Origin: JAPUDS01 sp964536265
Lineage (GTDB): Bacteria; Patescibacteriota; Saccharimonadia; Saccharimonadales; Saccharimonadaceae
DNA: 64,000 nucleotides
Direction of reading: 5' to 3'
NCBI GenBank assembly: GCA_964536265.1
Contig: CAZHVV010000001.1
Coordinates: 124,001 to 188,000 of the forward strand
Below are positions 14,681 to 23,333 of this stretch, in pieces. Position numbers and translations under genes: made by a program. The notes under the pieces are model-generated. The model saw only the letters and a program-made list of their open reading frames with translations. It was not told where the DNA came from and searched no databases. Numbering within the stretch: the first letter of the stretch is position 1; each line of letters begins with the position of its first letter.

Positions 14681-16411
14681 CTATACTCCACTAGGTGGTA
14701 GCGCTGCAATAGGCTGTTCGAGAGATTGTTGGCCCTCGTGTTGCTTGGCAGTGTCTTGACTGACGCGAGGAAGTTCAACGTAGAAAATACTTCCCTTCCC
14801 CTGTTCACTCTCAACCCATATTCGTCCCCCCATTGACTCCGCAAGACGGCGACACAAGTAAAGTCCAAGACCGGTACCACCGATTTCTCGGGTGTCGGTA
14901 TTGTCTATACGGTAAAACTTCTGGAACAAATGAGGGATATCTTCACGATTGATTCCAATACCACTATCAGCAATAGACAGTGTTACCTTGTCTATGCTTC
15001 CACTCACGTCGACGGTAACCATACCTTCTTTGGTGTATTTGATGCCGTTTTCAATCAGGTTTGTCAGAATTTCCTGTATATGATCAGGGTCAACCTCAAC
15101 ATAGAGTACAGGTACAATCATGTTTGCCGAGTCTTCGCTCACATCTGGCTTAAATACTAGGGATAAACCTTTTTCATTTGCTTTTGGAGTGAGCATTGTA
15201 ACAGCGTCACGCGTGATTGCTACCATATCTATGACTTGAGGAGCACTCTTGAGACGGCCGTCTTCAGCTTTGGAAACATCCAGGAGGTCCTGAAAGAGTC
15301 GCCCAAGGTGCTGGGCTGATTCATGTGCCTTTGTTAAGTAGAGACGCGCCTTATCATCAATCTGTGCTGTTGCGGGGTTGAGTGCAAGTCCTAAGTATCC
15401 CTCGATAGCCGCGACAGGCGTGCGCATCTCATGTGATGCAGTACTGACGAATTCCGTGCGTTGCTGATTTTCTGAAATATCGCTAGTGATATCGCGAAAA
15501 ACAATGATTGCGCCGTTACCGAATTTACCGACTGGTGACACGAGCAACGAAATATTCATCTTTTTTCCGGAATTTGTGGTGATGATGTAATCGTTTGTCG
15601 CGATTGTTGGGCTACCGCGCAGGACTCGCTGAATTGGGTCAACATCGTCACCAAGCTGGTTGTTTGCTGAGTCGCTGAGTTTGAAAACTGTCCGGTAGTC
15701 GAGGTCCATTGCATCTTGTTTTTCCCAGCCCATGATATTTTGTGCAGCTGGGTTTATAAGCTGGATGACACCCTTGTTGTCGATAGCAATGACACCATCG
15801 CCGATTGCGTTAATAACAATTTCAGATTTGTTTGCTACTTTCGAGAGTTCACTGGCAAGTGCGTGGTATGCGTCAGCCTGTTCGTCCGTACTAAGCTTCT
15901 GCTTACGTAACGCAATATAGCTGGTGATAGGTGGCAGTATAAATATGATAATGAACAAAAGTATTTCTGCTTCACCAATCTTCTGTGTAGTTACCCCATA
16001 CACTCCAGCTATAACACCCGCACTCAGTGTGGTAATAATGCCGGGGTTTGTCCACAAGCCGCTAAATATTGCTGCTACCATCCAAAGTGCGACGAATCGG
16101 GAATTGAGGTCTCCACTAGAAAAGATGCCGTAGCCAGCTGAGCCGAGCACTAAAATAAAGGCGGTATATGAGAATAGCCACGCGGTCTTCTCATTTTTTA
16201 TAAGTAATCCAATAAGGCTTACTACAAAGGCACTCCCAGCAAGCAAACCCGATACCGCAGGAACGGTGATGGGCGCCATAAAAGGAGTGTTAGGAGATAT
16301 AAGGTGTCCAAGGAACAATAACAAAAGAGAGCCACCTATCATCAGGGTAACTGACATGGCGCGACGGTACCAGAAAGCGGGAGTTGTCTCGATTGTTTTC
16401 ATACTACTCAT
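14681..16411 (-). CDS. Membrane sensor histidine kinase with PAS domain
   Basis: Protein of 576 aa. About six membrane helices fill residues 18-168. A PAS domain (about 195-315) follows, then HisKA with the phospho-acceptor H327 in STASHEMRTP, and an HATPase domain with NLIENGIKYT (N box), DSGIGI (G1) and GTGLGLYL (G2). It ends in a short Gln/Pro-rich tail. It should phosphorylate the receiver protein encoded just downstream. TATACT (16417-16422, minus) ends only 5 nt before the first ATG; a second in-frame ATG three codons later gives a 14-nt gap. Confidence 0.93.
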   Translation of the reverse strand: MSSMKTIETTPAFWYRRAMSVTLMIGGSLLLLFLGHLISPNTPFMAPITVPAVSGLLAGSAFVVSLIGLLIKNEKTAWLFSYTAFILVLGSAGYGIFSSGDLNSRFVALWMVAAIFSGLWTNPGIITTLSAGVIAGVYGVTTQKIGEAEILLFIIIFILPPITSYIALRKQKLSTDEQADAYHALASELSKVANKSEIVINAIGDGVIAIDNKGVIQLINPAAQNIMGWEKQDAMDLDYRTVFKLSDSANNQLGDDVDPIQRVLRGSPTIATNDYIITTNSGKKMNISLLVSPVGKFGNGAIIVFRDITSDISENQQRTEFVSTASHEMRTPVAAIEGYLGLALNPATAQIDDKARLYLTKAHESAQHLGRLFQDLLDVSKAEDGRLKSAPQVIDMVAITRDAVTMLTPKANEKGLSLVFKPDVSEDSANMIVPVLYVEVDPDHIQEILTNLIENGIKYTKEGMVTVDVSGSIDKVTLSIADSGIGINREDIPHLFQKFYRIDNTDTREIGGTGLGLYLCRRLAESMGGRIWVESEQGKGSIFYVELPRVSQDTAKQHEGQQSLEQPIAALPPSGV

Positions 16412-16441
16412 GGTTAAGTATATAGGACAGAAGATAGTACA

Positions 16442-16690
16442 TCAAACAGTAATTCCAATGAGCCGCCAACTGCCTAGCCCACTTGCCTGACGTAGGCGCA
16501 ATAAACGCGTGCCGTCGCTGATATCCAGCAGGGCTTCTTTTTTGTCGCCTGTATCAAGTACGACTCGTTTGTAATCGTGAGCAAGCTCGTAACTAACGCC
16601 GTCGATTTCAATACGTCGTGGTATAAGGTCGAATTGTTTTGTGAACTGTACTGCCGTAACAGCGATTGGTTGATCAATAGAACGTGTCAT
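16442..16690 (-). CDS. Conserved-looking small protein (82 aa), unknown
   Basis: ATG start with GGGGAGGG upstream. The protein is soluble with beta-rich character (FDLIPRRIEIDGVSYEL), no membrane helix and no cysteine. It lies 30 nt upstream of the histidine kinase in the same direction and could share a transcript with the kinase and receiver genes. Its own upstream region (16691-17040) is long and contains stems. No family recognised. Confidence 0.6.
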   Translation of the reverse strand: MTRSIDQPIAVTAVQFTKQFDLIPRRIEIDGVSYELAHDYKRVVLDTGDKKEALLDISDGTRLLRLRQASGLGSWRLIGITV

Positions 16691-17040
16691 AACACTACCC
16701 TCCCCTTAGTCATAGAAAATATATGATGAACGGCTCTTCTCTGGTGGAGGAACTGCACTGTCTATGCACCTTTTAGCTGCCGTTCATGCTGCTAAGTGTC
16801 TGGAGACATTGGTAGTTAATTGTGTGTGCGGGTAGGTTATACCCAGTGTTATGAAGCTAGATAGTAGAAAAACCGTTATGGTTAGTACTGTCTCAGCTGT
16901 ACTCTAGTTTATGTCGTATAGACGTGCCTGCCTAGTCTTGTTTTTAGCGTGAAATAGCGTGAAAAGCTTGACGCAGTCTTGTATTGACATGACCTAATAC
17001 GGTTGTGTTTTATCTGTTACTTGCCTATACTAAGCGATAT
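16691..17040. other. Intergenic region with stems and promoters
   Basis: Divergent region without a gene. Seen: GAACGGC paired with GCCGTTC (about 16728-16785, leader of the 82-aa gene), GTGTCT/AGACAT (about 16796-16808), a 10-bp tandem repeat at 16945-16964, and the promoter of the 65-aa gene (TTGTGT 17003-17008, 17 bp, TATACT 17026-17031). The remainder shows nothing I can name. Confidence 0.4.
16945..16964 (+). repeat. Tandem 10-bp direct repeat
   Basis: TAGCGTGAAA occurs twice in a row, about 60 bp upstream of the -35 box of the 65-aa gene. One helical turn per copy suits a dimeric activator site; this is inference. Confidence 0.45.
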
Positions 17041-17238
17041 ATGCAACAACTTTTCAACAATCGCTACGTGCGACTTGTGGCCTTGACGGTAGGTGTGAGC
17101 ACCCTGATATACGCCCTACTTTGGACTATCTTCATGGTTATTGGACTAGAGGATTTCCCGGCTCTTTTGCACGTTGGACTATCACTGCTTGGTGGCGGTT
17201 TGCTTGTCTATAAGTTTTTGGCTGGCCGAGTTTTTTAA
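17041..17238 (+). CDS. Small two-helix membrane protein (65 aa)
   Basis: The start is chosen at the ATG at 17041 because TATACT (17026-17031) ends 9 nt before it with a -35 at 17 bp; the frame opens 12 codons earlier inside the promoter. The product has a short basic N-terminus and two hydrophobic segments (about 13-33 and 38-58), ending KFLAGRVF. It is convergent with the LiaF-like gene, the two stops being about 10 bp apart. No family recognised. Confidence 0.65.
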   Translation: MQQLFNNRYVRLVALTVGVSTLIYALLWTIFMVIGLEDFPALLHVGLSLLGGGLLVYKFLAGRVF

Positions 17239-17247
17239 AAACTGGTA

Positions 17248-18228
17248 CTAGTATCGTTCAATGCGGAAACTTGAGATACCAAGCTTTGCCTGGATGGTGA
17301 TTTGCTGTGGAGCAGAAGCGAAGTTAGCTGACTGGTAGACGTTATCAGACTGCTTGTCGACGCCCTCAAACCGCACGTCACTGAGGCCTTGGTCGGTTTC
17401 GACACGTACGCCACTTGCGGTTGGAATCTTTAGCTTGATTGAACTTGCACCAGTATCAAATGATATTGTCTGGCGTGCAGCGAGCGCTCCAAGTTTGAGG
17501 TCAATGCTACTTGCTCCCATATCAACGGTTAGTTTACTGAGTTGGACCTGCGACAGGTCACCTTTCAGGCTTGATGCCCCAGCATCAATAGTAAGAGCAA
17601 CAGGCAATGATTGCGGCAGGCTGAATGTCAAATCGTTCCGAAAGTTTCCTAGCCAGAACATTTTGTCACTGTTGGTTGAAATATTAACGTATTGGACGTC
17701 ACTCTTAAACGAGCTTGTTGCATCGACTTTGATTGAATCGTCACCTTCTTGAGCATAGTCGAGTGATTGATTTGTATTGGATGATAGATTTATGGAAGCA
17801 GCACCTGTGTCTATGTTGATATCAAGTGATTTCACTTCAGTACCTCGCGGGATACTACCCTCGACGCTGGTAGTATCGTCGATAAATACCGAGGAACCTA
17901 GAACAGCAAAACCAACAAGTCCGAGCGTGGCAGCGACGAGAATAAACGTCACAATTCCTCCGAGCCAACCTCGGAGTGAGAGCATTGAAACGCCAGTTCC
18001 AACTATGAGCACTGGCCACAATTGCCAGATGTTCGAAAAATTAACTTCTACTACGCCGAGATTATCGAGCAGTAGCAGTACTCCGACAAGTATGAACAAT
18101 AATCCCCAAAACACGCTTCCCCAACCCCAAGTTTTGCGCTGAGGTTCAGTTTTGCTCTGCGTAGCTACTGGTGTATCAACTACTTCTGCCTCAACAACTT
18201 TTTCTTTGGTCTTTTTTGCAGTACTCAT
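17248..18228 (-). CDS. LiaF-like membrane protein with toast-rack domain
   Basis: Protein of 326 aa. A polar N-terminus (about 35 residues) is followed by WGWGSVFWGLLFILVGVLLLL and three further hydrophobic segments (to about residue 117). The C-terminal about 200 residues consist of repeated short beta-strands with recurring TGAASI/GASSI motifs, the pattern of the DUF2154/toast-rack domain of LiaF-type envelope-stress proteins. It overlaps the upstream PspC-like gene by 4 nt (ATGA), so the two are translationally coupled. Likely role: sensing or resisting cell-envelope damage. Confidence 0.75.
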   Translation of the reverse strand: MSTAKKTKEKVVEAEVVDTPVATQSKTEPQRKTWGWGSVFWGLLFILVGVLLLLDNLGVVEVNFSNIWQLWPVLIVGTGVSMLSLRGWLGGIVTFILVAATLGLVGFAVLGSSVFIDDTTSVEGSIPRGTEVKSLDINIDTGAASINLSSNTNQSLDYAQEGDDSIKVDATSSFKSDVQYVNISTNSDKMFWLGNFRNDLTFSLPQSLPVALTIDAGASSLKGDLSQVQLSKLTVDMGASSIDLKLGALAARQTISFDTGASSIKLKIPTASGVRVETDQGLSDVRFEGVDKQSDNVYQSANFASAPQQITIQAKLGISSFRIERY

Positions 18229-18662
18229 GATGTTTTACTCCTCATAATTACGACTACACCGAGTAGGATAATCAGCAACGGCCCGACAAGATTCCATTGT
18301 ATGTCAAACCAGCCAGGAAATATTCTTCCTATAAGCAGCCAGGCGCCGACAAGTATTAAACCGATACCGAAATAGTTACCGATACGTCGAGCTCGACCAT
18401 TATCTTTGACTTCTTCGACAAGGTCTTCGAACTTTTTGCCGACATCCTCGGCTTTTAGTGTCGCTTCATGCGGTTTCGGTATGACAATTGCAAGTATGAT
18501 GTATGCAATAATACCGCCGCCACCAGTAAGCAAGGTGAGTGCAACGATAATTAATCGAACAATAGTGACGTCTACTTCGAGATATTTCGCGAAGCCCGCC
18601 GCTACTCCAGCTACCATGCCTTGGTCCGGTAGCCTATACAATTTACGTTCTACTGTCGCCAT
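18225..18662 (-). CDS. PspC-domain membrane protein
   Basis: Protein of 145 aa. Residues about 5-62 form a PspC domain (KLYRLPDQGMVAGVAAGFA, then a helix with TGGGGIIAYIILAIVIP). Two further hydrophobic segments near the C-terminus resemble the LiaI/LiaF membrane part. AAGGAGG lies before the ATG, so this gene uses a Shine-Dalgarno. An extended -10 TG-C-TATACT (18699-18704, minus) lies upstream. It is the first gene of the pair with the LiaF-like protein; PspC/LiaF pairs act in membrane stress. Confidence 0.85.
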   Translation of the reverse strand: MATVERKLYRLPDQGMVAGVAAGFAKYLEVDVTIVRLIIVALTLLTGGGGIIAYIILAIVIPKPHEATLKAEDVGKKFEDLVEEVKDNGRARRIGNYFGIGLILVGAWLLIGRIFPGWFDIQWNLVGPLLIILLGVVVIMRSKTS

Positions 18663-18840
18663 GTACCCTCCTTAGAGAAACCACATTTATATATTGTCAG
18701 TATAGCACTTCTCGCCCCCGTTGACACAAGGATATATGTCTCAACTGTACCTCAAGAGGTCCCGGGAATATGACCTGCATGGTATAATTGACGTTATGTT
18801 GATAAAGTTTTAAAACCTATGGGAGGTGAGAGTTCAGCCA

Positions 18841-20526
18841 ATGCCGAAATATACCACCAAGAGGCCACCTGCCCGAAAACTTGTCACGTCGCTAGAGCGA
18901 TATCTTAATTCCCCTTTCGTTACGATTGTCCTGATGGCTTCCACGCTTGGTGCTATCGTCTATATGATTTTTTTGTTTCAGCCTGCATATCGCGGTGACT
19001 TACTTCCCTACCTCATGGTCGTAGGCGCTGAGTCGTTTTTGATTGTTCATGGCATCATTTCCTTTTGGACGGTGCTTGGTGGTAGGTCTGACCCGCGTAA
19101 TTTCGAGTTTCATACTGCACAAGACCAACTCTTCGATACGAACAGTAAGATTATTTCGAAACGTATCCCTGAAATGCCCGAGATGATATCGCGCGAGCGC
19201 CAACTGTTTCTTCATGAGCAACCCGTGATGGTAGACATACTCATTCCTGTGTACGGTGAGCCGGTCAGTGAAGTACGTGAAACTGCCATAGCTGCAAGGA
19301 ATGTTTTCGGGAAACATAGGACGTATATATTGGATGATGGCGGGTCCGATGAGATACGACGTATGGCGAAACGGATTGGCGTTGAATATATCCGCCGTCC
19401 AACGCATGAATACGCGAAAGCTGGCAATATTAATTATGGCCTCTCTCAGACAGAAGGTGACTTCTTTGTAATTCTGGACGCTGATTTCGTCGCAGATAAA
19501 ATGTTTCTGTATGAGACTCTGCCATTTTTCGAAGACGACCTCATGGCCTTCGTGCAAACACCGCAATATTATGACAACAACAATACGTTCGTTTCCTACG
19601 CAGCTGGCTTTATGCAGCACGTCTTTTACTCGCTTGTGCAAATGGGAAAGAACAAGTTCAATGCTGCGTTTTGTGTCGGTACGAACGTTGTGTTTCGCCG
19701 TAGCGCAATTGAACACGTTGGTGGGATGTATACGAAGTCGAAGTCTGAGGACATATGGACATCACTCATGCTACATGAAAAAGGCTATCGTTCAACATAT
19801 ATAAACAAGGTGTTGGCAATTGGTAAAACGCCGGAAACAATCAAGGCGTATTCAAAGCAACAGCTACGCTGGGCGACAGGTAGCTTCGAAATTTTCCTGC
19901 GCCGCAACCCGCTTATGAACAAGAAGCTTACTGTTGATCAGCGGATTCAATATTTCGGCACAACAACCTTTTACTTTAACGGGTTTGCTGTCGCAATTTT
20001 GATGTTCTTGCCGGCGCTGCAAATCTTTTTCAACCTGACTCCTATTGCGCTCAATCTACCGTTTTATCAATGGGCACTGCTCTATTCTGGTTTTTATCTG
20101 ACACAAATTATTTTGTCGATGTATACCATGGGTGGCTTCAAAATCCGAACGCTTATGCTGGCTGCAGTTTCCTTCCCAATTTATATCAAAGCATTTTTCA
20201 ATGCGCTAGTTGGACGAGATGAGAAGTGGCACGCAACCAACCGAGTGGATAATTACGACTCACCATATAACTACATCCGCACTCAGGCATATATATTTGT
20301 ATTCCTATTCCTCACCTTTTGTGTGGGTGTTTGGAAAAGTGTATACACGCAAGAGTTTTCGGTATCTATTGCCTGGAGTGCACTCAACGCATTTATTTTT
20401 GGGGTATTCATGGTAGTTGCGCAGCGCGAGTCATACAGAATGCGTCATCCTGTTCGGCGTTATGGCACATTACGGGCAAAACGATCAGAAAAAACGCTTC
20501 AGGCGATAAAGGAGGTTGAATTATGA
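18841..20526 (+). CDS. Membrane GT2 polysaccharide synthase (BcsA/curdlan-synthase-like)
   Basis: Protein of 561 aa from the ATG at 18841; a GTG at 18826 overlaps the GGGAGGT site and is less likely. Two membrane helices (about 25-75) precede the glycosyltransferase domain. Processive GT2 motifs are all present: YILDDGGSD (about 165), ILDADF (about 213), SEDIW (about 302) and QQLRW (about 340). Several C-terminal helices should form the translocation channel. No PilZ domain is seen, so c-di-GMP control is not indicated. It overlaps the next gene by 4 nt, and with the GH81 gene further on suggests synthesis and export of a beta-glucan. Confidence 0.9.
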   Translation: MPKYTTKRPPARKLVTSLERYLNSPFVTIVLMASTLGAIVYMIFLFQPAYRGDLLPYLMVVGAESFLIVHGIISFWTVLGGRSDPRNFEFHTAQDQLFDTNSKIISKRIPEMPEMISRERQLFLHEQPVMVDILIPVYGEPVSEVRETAIAARNVFGKHRTYILDDGGSDEIRRMAKRIGVEYIRRPTHEYAKAGNINYGLSQTEGDFFVILDADFVADKMFLYETLPFFEDDLMAFVQTPQYYDNNNTFVSYAAGFMQHVFYSLVQMGKNKFNAAFCVGTNVVFRRSAIEHVGGMYTKSKSEDIWTSLMLHEKGYRSTYINKVLAIGKTPETIKAYSKQQLRWATGSFEIFLRRNPLMNKKLTVDQRIQYFGTTTFYFNGFAVAILMFLPALQIFFNLTPIALNLPFYQWALLYSGFYLTQIILSMYTMGGFKIRTLMLAAVSFPIYIKAFFNALVGRDEKWHATNRVDNYDSPYNYIRTQAYIFVFLFLTFCVGVWKSVYTQEFSVSIAWSALNAFIFGVFMVVAQRESYRMRHPVRRYGTLRAKRSEKTLQAIKEVEL

Positions 20527-21248
20527 AGTTCACGACACGGCTAAAGTTTATATTTGGGATTCTGTTTGTCATCGCACTATGCGGTGTACTTTTCCTGTAC
20601 CTTCAACACTCGATGGCGCGTATACGTTCCATCAACGCGTATCTCGGTTCTGACTCGTATACAGTCGGAATAGATTATTCCAATATCGTTGAGAAACAAT
20701 ACGTTGAGGAAAACGCCTATGTCGAAGTTGGCGACCCACTTTTTGAGGTTCGCAGCTCGTCCCTTTCTGACGCGATTCGCAACAATCAAATCGCCGAAAC
20801 TTCCCTGTTGTATTCAGTTACACCACAAGGAACGGTTCTAATCACGGCAGCCGCCGATGGCCGCGTGCAGAGCATAGAAAATCGTGTTGGTGCGTTCGTC
20901 CCCGCAAACAGCGAGCTGGCAACTATTAATCTAAAGGACGGTTTCTTTATCAGTGCGACATACAAATTATCATCGCCGGATTATGCCCGCATCAGTACCG
21001 GAAGTCGTGTCGTTGTCACGATGCCTGATGGTGTAAAAATAGATGGCAAGGTATATGATATTTCGCTAGCGACAGTCGATGAAGAAGTCTTGACGACAGT
21101 GAAGGTGCGGGTTGACCAGTCTAGGGTGAATCAGGTTGCCTTTTCGGTCGGTACGCCAGTTGAAACAACGCTATATCTCAACAACGACACATGGTATACA
21201 AGCTTGAGACGTCTTGTTACGAACATGTTTCAGCCGTCAGGAAATTAA
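20523..21248 (+). CDS. HlyD-like membrane-anchored accessory protein
   Basis: Protein of 241 aa. The start ATG overlaps the stop of the synthase (ATGA) and has AAGGAGG upstream. One N-terminal membrane helix (about 8-28) is followed by an extracytoplasmic domain with split biotinyl-lipoyl-like halves (VGIDYSNIVEKQYVEENAYV, then TAAADGRVQSIENRVGAFV), as in HlyD/Alg44-type adaptors. The coiled-coil hairpin of long HlyD proteins is very short here. In this operon it most likely couples the GT2 synthase to polymer release across the envelope. Confidence 0.8.
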   Translation: MKFTTRLKFIFGILFVIALCGVLFLYLQHSMARIRSINAYLGSDSYTVGIDYSNIVEKQYVEENAYVEVGDPLFEVRSSSLSDAIRNNQIAETSLLYSVTPQGTVLITAAADGRVQSIENRVGAFVPANSELATINLKDGFFISATYKLSSPDYARISTGSRVVVTMPDGVKIDGKVYDISLATVDEEVLTTVKVRVDQSRVNQVAFSVGTPVETTLYLNNDTWYTSLRRLVTNMFQPSGN

Positions 21249-21251
21249 TCT

Positions 21252-23240
21252 ATGCGAAAAAAACTTTACGTAATCGTACCTATTGTTGTTATTGTTCTGG
21301 TGTTTACTGCCGTCTATGTTGTCAATGTACTACGTGACTACAGCGAACAGTATCCGTCACTTCGCTCAATTGTGAATGAATCAAAGCTTGAGAGTATGCA
21401 ACAAAAGGATGCGAGCGGGATTGATGTCAGTCATCTTGGTGATGGTCTCATGCCACCGACGAACAAATGGTTTAGTGGTATTGTGCTACAAAAACAGCCA
21501 CAAACAGTCTTCCCTACTCCTCTTAGTTTTACCCCAACTGACAACTCCTTTACGTTTGATTTGCCGGGAGTTACGACGAATCCTGCAGGTATCATGGCAA
21601 GTGTCGTGCAACCAGTCAAAGTTACCGTTGAGGGTGCCACGCACTACGTTGTGAAACGTTACGATGAGGTGAGCGTTGACCTAACATTTCGCAGTGGTGA
21701 TCGCTCTATCGGCACAGTGACGCTTGTTGCCGGACTTCCATATATCTATTACAGAGGCTTGAGTGATACGACCCTTACGGTTGATGGCACAGCGACCGTT
21801 GCTGGTGACATGCTCACCTTTCGCACAAAAGACGTTACCTCAACCATTGCTGCATATGACGGAGCTCATACTAGTGGTGACGATGCTCACAAAATTACTG
21901 TTCCGAAAAATAGTTTGGTGACGATGTATGCAGCAAAAACGAGCGAAAGTAAAACTCTGGAGCAGTATGCGAAAAATCGTGTTGAACGTGCAGATGTGAC
22001 GTATAAAAAAGATGGTGATAATTTTCAAACGACAATTGCATACAAAACCGCGAATGGTGGAAAAACGTATTTTGGACGCCTGCCACATCAACAAGGTGGT
22101 TCTGGTGGCAAAACATATAACACTATTTACGGGCCACTTGTCATGGAGGCCGGAAACACGTTGCGTTTTACCACGGAGCAGGTACCAGTTGCTAACTCTC
22201 TCGACCTTTCTAAGCTCAGTAGTGATGAACGAACATCATTGGCGCAAACGGTGCGGCAAGACGTCAATACGCCTCATACGTACCCTGACGACAGTTATTT
22301 TGGTGGTAAGGCATTGTATCGCGATGCGCAGCTTCTACTGCTTGCAAAACAACTTGGCGAAAATGAGGTAGCGACAACTGTTCAGACAAAGTTGCGTGAT
22401 GGTTTGGTATCGTGGCTCCGGCAAGACGGCACAAGTAGCAAGTCATTCTACTATGATACAAAGGTGCGCGGCGTGGTTGGTGTGACACCGTCATTTGGCT
22501 CAGAAGAGTTCAATGACCACCACTTTCATTTCGGTTATTTCATATATGCGGCGAGCGTCCTGGCTCGCTATGATGCTGATTTTCAATCAACCTACAAAGA
22601 CGAGGTGAATTTGTTAGTTGCCGACATTGCGAATTATCGTTCAGACGAAGCATTGCCGTTGCGTCGTAACTTTGACCCATACTTTGGACATTCTTGGGCA
22701 TCAGGTAGCTCGCCGTTTGCCGACGGTAATAACCAAGAGTCTTCGTCCGAAGCTATCAATGCCTGGGTTGGTGTTGAGCTGTGGGCACAGCAGATAAAGA
22801 ATGAGCAACTTGCCGAACATGCGAGTTGGATGCTCAGCAACGAAGTTGCGTCCACGTCTGCGTACTGGCTAGACTTTGATAGAACCAAAGCACCCTATGT
22901 AGCCGGGTATGACTATAGTGTCGTGTCATTGAACTGGGGAGGCAAACGTGACTATGCGACGTTCTTTAGCGCTGAACCGCGGGCGATGTTAGGAATTCTT
23001 CTTTTGCCTATGAGCCCAACAACGAAGTATATGTCGAGTTATGGTGAGAGAATCACCGAACAACTCAAAGAAGCCCGTACCAACCCTGCCCCTGCACAGT
23101 TTGAAGACTATTTGCTCATGTATGAATCATTAGCAGGCATTACTAACCAACTTGAACGCGCAAAACAACTACCCGATACGCTTATTGACAACGCGAACTC
23201 GCGTAGCTACATGTACGCCTGGATTATGAGCCAGAAGTAA
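21252..23240 (+). CDS. Membrane-anchored GH81 endo-beta-1,3-glucanase
   Basis: Protein of 662 aa. An N-terminal helix (about 5-27) anchors or exports it. The GH81 entry motif LMPPTNKWFSG lies near residue 66. The catalytic centre is represented by NDHHFHFGY (D422) and the ESSSEAINAW motif with E496 and E500, the E-x3-E pattern of GH81. GH81 enzymes cut beta-1,3-glucan. It starts 4 nt after the HlyD-like gene and ends before a strong hairpin, so it is the last gene of the synthase operon; in such operons the hydrolase usually trims or releases the polymer. Alternatively it may digest fungal or bacterial glucan. Confidence 0.88.
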   Translation: MRKKLYVIVPIVVIVLVFTAVYVVNVLRDYSEQYPSLRSIVNESKLESMQQKDASGIDVSHLGDGLMPPTNKWFSGIVLQKQPQTVFPTPLSFTPTDNSFTFDLPGVTTNPAGIMASVVQPVKVTVEGATHYVVKRYDEVSVDLTFRSGDRSIGTVTLVAGLPYIYYRGLSDTTLTVDGTATVAGDMLTFRTKDVTSTIAAYDGAHTSGDDAHKITVPKNSLVTMYAAKTSESKTLEQYAKNRVERADVTYKKDGDNFQTTIAYKTANGGKTYFGRLPHQQGGSGGKTYNTIYGPLVMEAGNTLRFTTEQVPVANSLDLSKLSSDERTSLAQTVRQDVNTPHTYPDDSYFGGKALYRDAQLLLLAKQLGENEVATTVQTKLRDGLVSWLRQDGTSSKSFYYDTKVRGVVGVTPSFGSEEFNDHHFHFGYFIYAASVLARYDADFQSTYKDEVNLLVADIANYRSDEALPLRRNFDPYFGHSWASGSSPFADGNNQESSSEAINAWVGVELWAQQIKNEQLAEHASWMLSNEVASTSAYWLDFDRTKAPYVAGYDYSVVSLNWGGKRDYATFFSAEPRAMLGILLLPMSPTTKYMSSYGERITEQLKEARTNPAPAQFEDYLLMYESLAGITNQLERAKQLPDTLIDNANSRSYMYAWIMSQK

Positions 23241-23258
23241 TACGTTTACTCGCTTTTT

Positions 23259-23291
23259 AATCGCGCTTACGATAGCACCGTAAGCGCGATT
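23259..23291. terminator. Strong hairpin between convergent operons
   Basis: AATCGCGCTTACG (23259-23271), 7-nt loop, CGTAAGCGCGATT (23279-23291): a 13-bp stem, with TTTTTAA before and TTTGT after. It separates the glucan operon from the convergent surface-protein gene. Confidence 0.75.
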
Positions 23292-23333
23292 TGTACTATG
23301 ACTGATTAGGATATATTGCGAAAGTACCGGTTC

